Source of the DNA: Sordariomycetes sp. S80-01Y
Lineage: Eukaryota; Ascomycota; Sordariomycetes
Reading direction: 5' to 3'
Assembly: GCA_037042185.1 (NCBI GenBank)
Contig: JAXQJY010000028.1
Coordinates: forward strand, 2,418,001 to 2,482,000
DNA length: 64,000 nt
The position numbers were made by a program, and so were the translations under genes. Shown piece after piece: positions 1 through 9,400 of the stretch; within the stretch, counting starts at the first letter, position 1, and every line of letters begins with the position of its first letter. The notes below the pieces were generated by a model, which was not told the origin of the DNA, ran no database searches, and saw only the letters and a program-made list of their open reading frames with translations.

Positions 1-39
1 CATCAGCGCGATGATGACATGATCTTTTGCTAACTATAG

Positions 40-723
40 CAAGCTGGCACCGACTTCGCTGGCTTTATGGTTGAGCGTGTCACCAACCTTTCGTTGGGCG
101 CCTACATACAGAAGAACGTCGCCGCGCCGTTGGGTCTTGAATCAATCTGCTTTCGACCGCTAGAACAGCCAAGACATGCGGAGAGACTGGCAGCTGTAAG
201 TTTGCGACCGGGTAAAGACGAGCCCGTCCAGTGGACCAAGGAGACGATCTGGCCCGTCGATCAAGTTGGTGACAGCGGTGGCTCAGGCGCCTATTCCACA
301 CTCGTGGACTACCAAAGAATCATGCAGAGCATCACCAGGAACGATGGACAGTTACTTTCAGCAGGTATGGTGAATGAGCTTTTCGAGCCTGACATGCGTG
401 ACGTAGTACGGAATGGTGTTTTGAAGGCTTTGGAAGATGACAACAGGAGGAATATCTATGGTGGGTTACCGAAGGGAGTGGAGGCTACATATGCCATTGG
501 GGGGATGGTCGTTCTTGAGAGTCTGGATGGACGAAGGCCAAAGGGTTCACTTCACTGGGGAGGGCTCTTGAATGTCTTCTTCTGGATGGACAGAGAAAAC
601 GGTATCAGCGGGATCTTCGGGACTCAAGTGTTTCCGGCTGGGGACCCAAAGTCCCTTTCTCTCTTCGCCGACTTTGAGAGGCAGGTGTATGATGTACTGA
701 GACCAGAAGCGAACAAAGGGTGA
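40..723 (+). CDS. LovD-like acyl transesterase (serine beta-lactamase fold), 5'-truncated by window
   Basis: This is the C-terminal 227 codons of a serine hydrolase of the class C beta-lactamase/LovD family. LovD moves an acyl group from an acyl-thioester onto a polyketide alcohol. The visible exon opens at 40, just after a branch site CTAAC (30-34) and acceptor TATAG (35-39). It reads in frame as QAGTDFAGFMVERVT, the helix after the family's Tyr motif. Further family marks are GGSGAYST, near visible residue 90, and the C-terminal HWGGLLNVFFWMDRENG. The catalytic Ser and Lys of the S-x-x-K motif belong to upstream exons outside the window and cannot be checked. Its stop is 42 bp from the stop of the convergent methyltransferase. 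The setting next to a PKS favours a biosynthetic acyltransferase over an esterase, but a plain esterase remains possible. Confidence 0.85.
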   Translation, partial: QAGTDFAGFMVERVTNLSLGAYIQKNVAAPLGLESICFRPLEQPRHAERLAAVSLRPGKDEPVQWTKETIWPVDQVGDSGGSGAYSTLVDYQRIMQSITRNDGQLLSAGMVNELFEPDMRDVVRNGVLKALEDDNRRNIYGGLPKGVEATYAIGGMVVLESLDGRRPKGSLHWGGLLNVFFWMDRENGISGIFGTQVFPAGDPKSLSLFADFERQVYDVLRPEANKG

Positions 724-765
724 TGTAAGCAACAAGAAGGCCCTGTCGAGCTCTCAAGCAATGAT

Positions 766-1713
766 CTATTGAGTCGCCGTGCCCTTACGGCTGACGATGA
801 ACTGCATTTCCGATCGCAAGTAGAGACCTCCATCTAATTCCTCCATGGACTTCGCGACTACGTCCTTCACATGTTCCGCAGTGATACCGCCTGCGCCGTC
901 CCCAACTATGTACGGCATCATGGCCGTGCACACCCCGGAGAGGAAGTCTTTGCCCTGAGTGCGGACCTTTTCATGGTCATGATAGTGATCGGAAGGGAAG
1001 AGCTCGAAGGCGATTTCTTCAAGGTTGTTCTTCTGACACAAACCTTGCAGCTGCAATGGTCCTGGATACAGGGTCTTCTTGTACGCTCCCAAGAAATAGT
1101 CGATTGCTTGTCGAGTAGCGGCGTTGGGCGCGCCGACCTTTGATTGAAAAACCTGTAGGCTTGAGTGTATAGGCTCAATCCACTGAAGGTAGCCACCGGG
1201 TTCTGCTGCTGTTCAGTAAATGTCACTTTTGATACCTAGATGGGCACCTACTAAGCAACTTGGTGATATTCTGGACAGCGGTCTCCCAGTCGCCTGCGCG
1301 GAGTCCAGCAGTGATCAGACGTACAGCGACGACATCGAAATATCCGTGGTACTTTTCGGGGAAGGGATTCAAGACACTCTGTTCATGAAGGCTTACGTTC
1401 CCTGGGCGCTCGTCCGGGGTAGGGAATTGCTGCGTTGAAATGTCGAAACCCACGAACTCAGTCTCGGATGGCAGCGTTTGGGCCAAGTCTAAAAGCCAAA
1501 TCGCCGTACCAGTTGCCATGTCGGCGATGCGTAGATTGGGCGTTTCAACCGAGATGGACGGGTGTATGTTGCACCCTACGAGATCCTTAAGCCAGTCATG
1601 CTGGGCTATCAGCCTGGAGCACTCGGTCAGCGAGGATCTCAACGATATCAGCCGTGGGCTGACCTTGATGACTCTTTCTTGTCCCTGTTGAGGAGGTACT
1701 TGTTTTCAGCCAT
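766..1713 (-). CDS. Class I SAM-dependent methyltransferase of the polyketide cluster
   Basis: Three exons (1713-1664, 1613-1252, 1202-766) give 282 aa. The ATG at 1713 starts MAENKYLLNRDKKESSR, and without the first intron the frame stops at once. Splicing restores ESSRLIAQHDW, the usual N-terminus of fungal secondary-metabolite methyltransferases. Motif I is RIADMATGTAIWLLDLA, followed by FVGFDIS (acidic residue for the SAM ribose) and, across intron 2, LLKPGGYLQWIEP. The best intron 2 acceptor is the third of three tandem CAGs; the choice alters only one or two residues. It probably methylates an oxygen on the cluster product; O- versus N-methylation cannot be read from sequence. The upstream gap 1714-2279 holds CGGAACCG at 2091-2098, related to motifs in other cluster promoters. 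Confidence 0.85.
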
Positions 1714-2279
1714 GATTAGGGTCCCCGTGCTAAGTTTGAAGCTGTCGACTCTCCATACAGCAGAGCAATGAAGCACTACTTAGACAGCGGGGATCACTTG
1801 AGGGTACTCGGCACTGGGTCAGCCAACTCTGCAGCGTACAGCTTATCGCCGCTTGCAGCCAAGACCGAGCTGTTGCACGGAGCTCCTCTGTGGCATTGCA
1901 TTCCAACGTCGCCTGAGAGTGCGCCTACTTCTGCACGAACCCCTCAAGTTCGAATTGTCAGACAGGCCTGGAATCGTCAGGCTTCACGCGGGGTCAAGCG
2001 CTGTAACGTAGTGTTGGTCCCTTGAATCCTTCGACTGCCGATAAGCTGACATGCATTAGGCGATCGACAGTTCGCGGGAATAAGCGCCGACGGAACCGAC
2101 TCCGAGTTCTGACACTGCTTGCTGGGCAGCTTTAACGCACGCATATCGACAGGCTTCGTTAGAGGTGTGCGCCGAATCGACACAATTGAAACCGCAAGGC
2201 AAGGACAGAAGGCAAATTCATTGTATATCTGAGGTCTTTTTTGGTATGCGACGACAGATACCACATATGGGCTCAATCA
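1714..2279. other. Intergenic, promoter of the methyltransferase and 3' flank of the glycosyltransferase
   Basis: Both flanking genes lie on the minus strand, so this 566-bp gap is the methyltransferase promoter. No ORF in it has family-like features. The only item of note is the inverted repeat CGGAACCG (2091-2098). Confidence 0.6.
2091..2098. promoter_or_regulatory. CGG-N2-CCG inverted repeat upstream of the methyltransferase
   Basis: CGGAACCG is an inverted CGG pair of the kind bound by Zn2Cys6 dimers. It shares the CGGN2CCG core with sites at 4865-4874 and 13961-13970. The core alone also occurs by chance: one copy sits inside the glycosyltransferase CDS at 2961-2968. This site is therefore weaker than the other two. 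Confidence 0.3.
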
Positions 2280-3497
2280 TTAATCTACAACTTCCAACAA
2301 ACCCGCCTTCAACACTGGCCCATTGCACTGGACTGCCAAAGGCTCGACATTGCGTGTTTGCTCGAGGTGAATGCTCCCCCATCTCAAATATGCTGCATAT
2401 GTACCAGGTGCAATATCGGCGTCGGCGTTCTCCTCAAGGTCCCAGAGTTTCGACAGGTGCACCAACTTGTTGTTCTTTAGACCGTGTGACAGCTTCATTG
2501 TTGATGCGTTCGCTAGAAGACTGCGGACCAGCGTCTCTGCTTCTTCGGATTTCCTCTCCGCGTTCTCTCGCGGAAGAGCCAGCAGGTCAAACTGTCTTTG
2601 GCCGTCGAATTGGCAGAGGATCTGGGCGAGGAACGTCTCTTGTACTGGGAGGACATAAGCATGTCTCGACCAGTACTCGACTCCGTCGAAGCCATCCGTA
2701 GGATCTTGCAGCATCCGAACCCGCTTGAAGGATAGCACGTGCGAGACGTAGTCGTTCATGAGTGAGTTGTCTATGCCGAACTTGACCTGCATTTCCTTGG
2801 GCACTTCGACCTTCTTGACCTGACGCAGCAGGGGATGATGTTGAAGGCCAAGGCAGTCCGTTTGCCCTTTCCAAATCTCTAGGAACACATCGTGCCATCG
2901 CCTGATAAAGCCATTCCCCTTCCGCGCTGCAATGAAGCCATTCATGATGACGTCGTTGCCCGGTTCCGTTCCAGGAGCGAATCCTGCAATCTCATAAGGC
3001 GTAGCGTCATCTAGGATTGCATCCCAGCAAACGGTATCCAGGTGTCTGAATAAAGTGGTACCGGCGTCGAGCCAAACTCCTCCGTGATGGTAGATCAAAG
3101 GCAGTCGAACAATATCCCCGCTGTGAACGCCGGCATAGGTCCCAGTCATGGTCTTGTTGTTGAAAGCATCAGGGAACTCTTCTGGGGTGAGGTAGTTTCT
3201 AACATTCGTCGGGGAGCCTTCAACGTCGTCGAGGACGCGGACTGTCCAGCCAGAGCACCGTCTGACCCAACCGATGACATTGCGTTTGACGTACGGCCGC
3301 ATCTTTGGGAAACCCGTGTCCCAGAATGTCCACAGATTTCTTTCGGACTGAACTGGTTGAAACTCCACCAGAGTCTTCATGATCTCTTCATCGCTTCTGG
3401 TGTCTAGCTCGGATGCTGCTATCCGTCTCAACTCTGGTGTTTCGATGAACGACGGCTCCGGGTTTGTGGCGTGGCCATTACGGGCTACCTCGATCAT
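2280..3497 (-). CDS. Capsular-polysaccharide-synthesis-type (GT32-like) glycosyltransferase
   Basis: This is a single-exon gene of 405 aa. The frame is open upstream to 3572, but only through a GTG, so the first ATG (3497, MIEVARNGHATN) is taken as the start. The Caps_synth/DXD-sugar signature is clear: GDIVRLPLIYHHGGVWLDAG, where the Arg, the GG and the acidic residue of W-L-D bind the nucleotide sugar and metal. NDVIMNGFIAARKG follows, as in the family. I see no signal peptide or membrane anchor, which suggests a soluble enzyme. It lies between the methyltransferase (same strand) and the divergent FSH hydrolase, so it is probably a cluster tailoring enzyme that adds a sugar to the polyketide. 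Donor and acceptor cannot be inferred. An unrelated cell-wall or glycolipid role is possible. Confidence 0.8.
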   Translation of the reverse strand: MIEVARNGHATNPEPSFIETPELRRIAASELDTRSDEEIMKTLVEFQPVQSERNLWTFWDTGFPKMRPYVKRNVIGWVRRCSGWTVRVLDDVEGSPTNVRNYLTPEEFPDAFNNKTMTGTYAGVHSGDIVRLPLIYHHGGVWLDAGTTLFRHLDTVCWDAILDDATPYEIAGFAPGTEPGNDVIMNGFIAARKGNGFIRRWHDVFLEIWKGQTDCLGLQHHPLLRQVKKVEVPKEMQVKFGIDNSLMNDYVSHVLSFKRVRMLQDPTDGFDGVEYWSRHAYVLPVQETFLAQILCQFDGQRQFDLLALPRENAERKSEEAETLVRSLLANASTMKLSHGLKNNKLVHLSKLWDLEENADADIAPGTYAAYLRWGSIHLEQTRNVEPLAVQCNGPVLKAGLLEVVD

Positions 3498-3966
3498 TAT
3501 CGGTTGAAGGGCAAAAGCCCGCGGAAACCCAAGCAATACTTTTTCACCCCAAAAGAAGTCGAATCTGCGCACAAAGTGAGGGTCATGTGGGCGTGGAGGA
3601 AAAATCTTGAATACTCAAATGAAAATGAGAAGATGTGCGGCTGTCAAGATGAAGCTTAGAAGCGTTGGCTGAGACCGAATCGACGCGTGCAACGTACTGA
3701 GAGGCGTCTGCATTCAAAACGCACGCCTCCCGCACGGGCTTTTCCGGATAATTCGTGCCCACTCACGGCTTGAGGGTCGGTGTGTATGGGCTTAATGCGA
3801 GGTGTCAACGATGTCACCATATGCAGGTCAGCTATCCCGGATCCAGCATTTCGACGATTGGCAACCTCCTCCACCCAAAACATTGACGGATTCCTGATAG
3901 TCGTGGACAGAACCTTTGACAAGACCACGAACATTGACCCTACAACTTTGCGGAAAATTGGCGGAG
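3498..3966. other. Divergent promoter region, glycosyltransferase / FSH hydrolase
   Basis: This 469-bp gap separates the divergent starts at 3497 and 3967. I found no coding segment and no copy of the CGGN2CCG motif seen in neighbouring cluster promoters. Confidence 0.5.
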
Positions 3967-4780
3967 ATGAAGAAGTTTCTCTGCCTGCCTGGGGCTTTGA
4001 CCAATGCCCACACCATGAGCGTGCAGCTGGGTAAGATGACACCTGACATATTTACGGGAGCTTCACTGAACCTCTGTAGGGCCCTTGGTGAATGAGTTGG
4101 AAGCAGACAAAAGCGCAGCCTTTCACTTCGCCGAGGGCACGATAGAGGAAACTCCGCCAGCGGACATCGCCTACTGGTTTGGCCAACCGCCCCATCTACG
4201 CTTCTTCAAATATGAGGCAGGCGTTGAGCCTCTGTCTATTTTGAACGGGCTCCGTGACTTCGAGACTGACGGGTCACCCGAAGATGCGATGCGCGAGTTT
4301 CTGGGCAACGACAGTGCACCTCTACGCTCAGACGTCGCGAGGATGCTCGACGACTTGTACAAAGTTGTCGAAGAACACGGTCCTTTCTACGGGCTGATAG
4401 GGTACTCTGAAGGCGCTACTGTGGCAGCGACTCTCATCGTGGATGACTTGAAGCGACGGCAGGCCAAAGGGCTCGAGGGAAGCTCTTTCAAATGTTCAAT
4501 TTTCTTCCACGGCTGGCCACCGCTTGCAACAGAGGGCGAAGAGACACTGATGCTGTCGGATCAGGTTGGGGAGATCATCACCATCCCGACTTTCCACATC
4601 ATAGGCTCCGGGGATCCTTATCTACTGGGTTCCTTGGCTTTGATGAGCGTGTGCGACAGCGAAACGACATCCATGTTCGACCATGGCAAGGGCCACATGA
4701 TACCAAGGGACGGTGTCACTGTGAAGGAACTTTCAGATCGCCTGAGAGAGTTCTGGGCAGAGGTGGATGGGGAGGATTGA
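3967..4780 (+). CDS. FSH1-family serine hydrolase, LovG-like candidate polyketide-releasing thioesterase
   Basis: Two exons (3967-4030, 4080-4780) give 254 aa. Exon 1 supplies the typical FSH N-terminus MKKFLCLPGALTNAHT, and the 49-nt intron joins it to GPLVNELEAD. The alpha/beta-hydrolase triad is complete: nucleophile Ser131 in GYSEGA, Asp in IIGSGDPY, and His in DHGKGHMIP. LovG, of this family, hydrolyses the finished chain from the thioesterase-less PKS LovB. The neighbouring PKS also ends in an ACP, so this protein is the best candidate for chain release. The tail-to-head spacing to the BAHD gene on the same strand is 290 bp. A general carboxylesterase role is the alternative. Confidence 0.88.
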
Positions 4781-4864
4781 GGTGGGCAACGATAGCCGCG
4801 CGGAGACGTTGCATCGCGTTGGGACCCTTCATGCAAGTCCCCCGCTTACCCCAAATGTTGGATC

Positions 4865-4874
4865 TCGGGACCGA
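4865..4874. promoter_or_regulatory. TCGGGACCGA inverted repeat in the BAHD acyltransferase promoter
   Basis: This 10-bp site has inverted TCGG/CCGA arms separated by 2 bp. It lies about 200 bp before the BAHD start codon. It matches the site at 13961-13970 in the PKS/P450 promoter except for the central W. It is a candidate operator for a cluster-specific binuclear zinc activator. Confidence 0.45.
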
Positions 4875-5070
4875 CAGCGCTGTCAGATTATCAGAAGCTG
4901 CTACATACCTAATTGAGAGCGCAAAAGTCCCTGCTCAGGCACAGCCAATGCCCCCAACTTTCTCTTATCGGGAGGGCTCACGTGTATGATTTTACTTCAA
5001 TGGTCATGGTATCGATTCGTGTGCGGTGATCCTTGTAGTGCGCGACTCAATATGCTAACTGCTGACGACG

Positions 5071-6381
5071 ATGGACGAGTTGACAGATCACCTCATCTCG
5101 GGGCCGCCCTTCACATGTACATTCTCCTCTGTCGACCAAGTCACACCGCCAATCTATTCAAGAAGAGTCCTCATTTTCTCGAGACGCGATGACGAGACGA
5201 CCGAGGCTACGCGAGCCCTCAAGCTGGGTCTCGAGAGGACCATCGGAGAAATCCCGGTCTTAGCGGGTCAAATGGGATACGAAGATGGTCTCTGGACGAT
5301 CAAGAAGGGCTGCGCCCGTCTTCGGATCAAGAAGATCGACATGGATTTCGGCGAGCTGGAGAAGTCAGCATTCTCGGAATCAATGTTGCCAGCAGACTTG
5401 ATATCCTCGGTCCCTACGTTGGCAGATCCCCAGACGGAGTGGCACGCATGCCGGCTCCAAGCCAACTTCGTCGATGGAGGACTGTTACTCGTCGTGTCCA
5501 TAAACCACACTGTAATGGATGGCTTTGGAATATCAAAGGTTATACAAGCACTTGCTCGCAACTGCAGGTTCGAAGCCACCCCTATCACGGCTGCGCACAA
5601 CGGGATAGAAAGAGCTTCGCTTGATAAGCTTGGAAATTCGGCAGGAGATGTTTCGAAGCTGGACGCATATAGCGTTGTGTCGGGGACGCCAAACCTGGGA
5701 CCCATCTCATCGAACATCGTGACAACCACTTTCAGATTGGGGCCCGATGCCTTGAAGCGGCTGAAGCTCGCAGCTTCACCTATTGATGGGTGGATATCGA
5801 CCCACGACGCGGTGAATGCGCTGTGCTTTAGGACCCACGCAAGAGGGCGTCACCAGAAGGGTTTAATAACGGACGATGATGTCGGGCGGTTTGCCTTTCC
5901 CGTGGACTTTAGAAAGGTGGCGTCTTTTGGGATTCCGGATGCCTACATCGGTAACGCGGTGCTCATGACCAAGGTTGATCTGCCCGTGAAGACTTTACTC
6001 GGTGTTGAGGGTCTCAGCCAAGCCGCAAGAGCTATTCGAGAGGGCATCAACAGAATCAACTCTGACTACGTGGAGAACTTTGTGGCAGTGGCTAAATCGC
6101 TGGAGAAGCCAGGTCAGATGAAGATCAACCTCAAGCTCCAAGACCGTAATACGGCTTTTGGGTCAACTTCATACAAAAGCTTTGATCATGCCGAGCTCGG
6201 CTGGCCCTTGAGCTTAGGCAAGTTCGAGAGGATGAGGTTGTGCTCGGGGGTTACGGGAGAGGGAATGAGCATCATACTGCCCGTGCTGGGTGACGGGAGC
6301 TGGGAGGTGACCGTGTCTTTCGAGGAAGAGCTTGAAGAAATCTTTAGGAATGATGAGGAATGGATTAGCTATACTTCATAA
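5071..6381 (+). CDS. BAHD-type acyltransferase (trichothecene 3-O-acetyltransferase-like)
   Basis: This is an intronless gene of 436 aa, the usual BAHD length, with ATG at 5071. The catalytic H-x-x-x-D is present as His146-Asp150 in SINHTVMDG, at the usual mid-protein position. The C-terminal structural motif that is DFGWG in plants appears as AELGWPLSLGK near residue 380. Family members transfer an acyl group from CoA to an alcohol or amine in the cytosol. Lying between the FSH hydrolase and the PKS, it probably acylates a hydroxyl of the polyketide or of its sugar. The acyl donor cannot be predicted. It converges on the PKS, with 107 bp between stop codons, and its promoter carries the TCGGGACCGA site. 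Confidence 0.88.
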   Translation: MDELTDHLISGPPFTCTFSSVDQVTPPIYSRRVLIFSRRDDETTEATRALKLGLERTIGEIPVLAGQMGYEDGLWTIKKGCARLRIKKIDMDFGELEKSAFSESMLPADLISSVPTLADPQTEWHACRLQANFVDGGLLLVVSINHTVMDGFGISKVIQALARNCRFEATPITAAHNGIERASLDKLGNSAGDVSKLDAYSVVSGTPNLGPISSNIVTTTFRLGPDALKRLKLAASPIDGWISTHDAVNALCFRTHARGRHQKGLITDDDVGRFAFPVDFRKVASFGIPDAYIGNAVLMTKVDLPVKTLLGVEGLSQAARAIREGINRINSDYVENFVAVAKSLEKPGQMKINLKLQDRNTAFGSTSYKSFDHAELGWPLSLGKFERMRLCSGVTGEGMSIILPVLGDGSWEVTVSFEEELEEIFRNDEEWISYTS

Positions 6382-6488
6382 CCTAATAAGACTGTGGCCC
6401 TTTGTGATCGATCCGAATTGATTGTGTCTGTCTATGGACTGATATCTTTATGGCTCTTCGAAATTGTAGTTCTAATGTGTACTGCCCA

Positions 6489-9400
6489 TTATTCTTCGGC
6501 ACCTTCAGTCTTTGGAGCCCGAAGCTCGGCACTGAGCAAGGCCGACTTCTTGACAATCGTCTGCGACAGAGATATCAAAGAGCCGCTCGACAGCAGCTCC
6601 AGCACCTGGAGGCTTGCATCAGTCTGCTTGGTGATCCAGTTCCGAATCTCCACCGCGACGAGAGAGTCCAAGCCATAGGCAGCAATTGGCTGACGCCCAT
6701 CCACGTCATCCTTTGCAAGTATGAGTATCGAGCAGACCTTGTCCACGAGACCTGTGTATACCAAGGACTCGGCGTCTTCCAGGCTGGTGGCGTGCTTTAA
6801 GGCATCCCTCAATGACACGGTCTGAGTAAGTTTGACCGCTGCGTCTTGCGCGGGCCTGATCTGCGCAAACTTGGAATCAACCATCCAGTATGGTGGTGCT
6901 GATCCCGGAACAAGATCGAGCCCAGTAATGCAATGGTTTGAGCACGAGGTCGCCATTTTCCCGCTGATAGCCGCTGCCAGCAGACCGTGCAGCTCGATCT
7001 CGCTCACTGACCCTCCACCAATGGAGCTCAGAACAAGGTCCTTCTTCTCGGCATTCTCAGCGAGATAGCCGACGTCGCTTACCGCTGCCAGGTCTATTGA
7101 TGTCGCGGGCAGACCAGCTCGCGCCCTGTACTGCGCGAAGGCGTTCATGAAGGTGTTTGCCCCTGAGTAGGCCGCCTGACCTTTGTTTCCAATGGTGCCT
7201 GCTGCAGAGGAAAGCATGATGAAGAAGTCGAGGTCGAAAGATGAAAGGCTATGGTGTAGGTTCCACGCGCCAGCCACCTTTGGCTTTATGACATTCATGT
7301 AATCTTCGTATGTCATTTTCTCGAACAGTATATCCTGTGGTGTGATTAGCAACTTCTTCGTCTGGACAGGTCGTTTGACTCACGTGCAAAACCATAGCAC
7401 TATGTATCACACCCCTGATTGGGCGCGATTGTGAGGTCCCCTTGACGAGTTGGTCAACGTCTTGTGGCTTCGCAACATCGCATTGTTTCACAAGGACCTC
7501 GACGCCTTCGTTGGAGAGCTCGATGATCAGCTTCTTGACCTCGTCAGAAGTACTGGACGAGCGCGATGCGAGGATGATATGCTTCGCCCCCTTTCTGGCC
7601 ATCCAGCGGGTCATGCTGCGCCCAAGCCCTCCGGTACCGCCAATGATGAGGTAGGAACTGTCATCTCTTAGAAGAGCTTCAGGGAGCTTTGAGGGCACCG
7701 CCTGCACCGTATCATCTGCTCCAAAGGTTATAGCAATCTTGCCCAAGTTCTTGCCGCTTTGCAATGAGCGGAAGCCAGCTTCAACTTGTGACACAGGGAA
7801 GACCGACAACGGTGTGATCGGCCTAACGATGCCTTTGCGATACAAATCGAAGACGCTTGAGAGAATCTTCTTCATCAACGCCGGGCGTTCCATTACCACC
7901 ACAACCAGGTCGACAGAGCTGAAGGTGATGTTTTTGACAAATGGAGCCATCTCTAATCGTGTATTGTTCACGATGTCTCGCTTGCCAATCTCGACGAATC
8001 GACCAAAGGGCGCGACGCATTGCCACGTAGCCAACAGGGCGTCACCTGCCAGCGAGTTGAGAACAACGTCCACTCCACGGCCGTTGGTGGCTGACTGGAC
8101 CTGCTCCGCGAAAGATGTATCTCGGCTGAAAAAGATGCGGTCCTCTGGCAGGCTGTACTGCGTCATGAGGTACTCTTTCTTCTCCGCACTCCCAACCGTC
8201 ACGTATATCTCAGCTTCCACCATCTGCGCAAGAATGATGGCAGCCTGGCCTACTCCACCAGCCGCGGCATGGATCAAGACTGACTCTCCCTTCTCGAGGC
8301 GAGCGACGTGAATGAGGGAGTAATAAGCCGTGCTCCAGATAACCGGTATTGTGGCGGCTGTCTCAAATGCTAGATCGTCGGCTATTGGGGATACCGTTGA
8401 CTCGTGGCATCGAATGTAGCTTGCAAAGGATCCCTCGGCGATCGCGCAGACACGGTCTCCTGGCTTGACGTGGGTGACCCCTGGGCCAACCTGAGTGACG
8501 ATTCCACTGCACTCGATGCCAATGTGCTCATTGACAAGGTGACCCATGGCAATCATGACATCCTTGAAATTCAACCCTGCCGCCTTGACCTCAATCTCGA
8601 CGTGATCGTCTTTCAGAGGCCCGGAGAGGGTGTAATCATCGATGAAGTGCAAAGTGTCAAGGAGACCCGGATTGCCAATAGTCATCTTGAGCGGTCTGCC
8701 TTTCTGATGGAAAGGCTGTGGCTCAGGCTCTGACACTCCCGAGAGCTGCTGATGTACGAACTTGTCCATTGGTCCGTCGTTTACAACTGTGGGTGTGTAA
8801 AGCATGCCATCTCGCTCCATGTACTCCATGTCTGGCTCCTCTGCAGACGAGATGAAGGCCGTTGAGAAGACATCCAGGATGGTTTTCGCGACTCCAGCGT
8901 TTGCGTTGTTGGGGTTTGCTGGCGGAGCAAGATCGACTGTTGCAAATCGCAAACTGGTTTCGGAACGAACGGTGCGGGCTAGGCCAATGGCCATGTTAGA
9001 GGCTGGCGAGATGCTATCTCTGTAGGCTCCTCTGCCCACCCACAGTATCCCCTTGGCTGTGGTGACGACGGACTGGATGATGTGGAAATCCGTAGAAGAC
9101 GGGTTCTCGAGTAGGAAATCATCGAGTTCATTGAGGATGATGCAAGTCTTCCCGTCGGCTTTGACCTCGTCGAAACTAGCGACCTCAGGCTGCTTGCCGG
9201 TCGTTGTAGCAAGGCATCTCTGGAGCTCAGTCACCAGATCCTGCGATGCCGAGGGCTTGTGCACGATGACAACTTCAGAATATGCCGGATCGAGAGAGCT
9301 GGCGACGTCTAAAGGCTTGAGAGGTGCCCAATCAAACTTATAGCAAAGGTTCCGTCGGCTGCTTCCCAGGCTGCTGTTGTCGTGGTGGACTGGGGTGATT

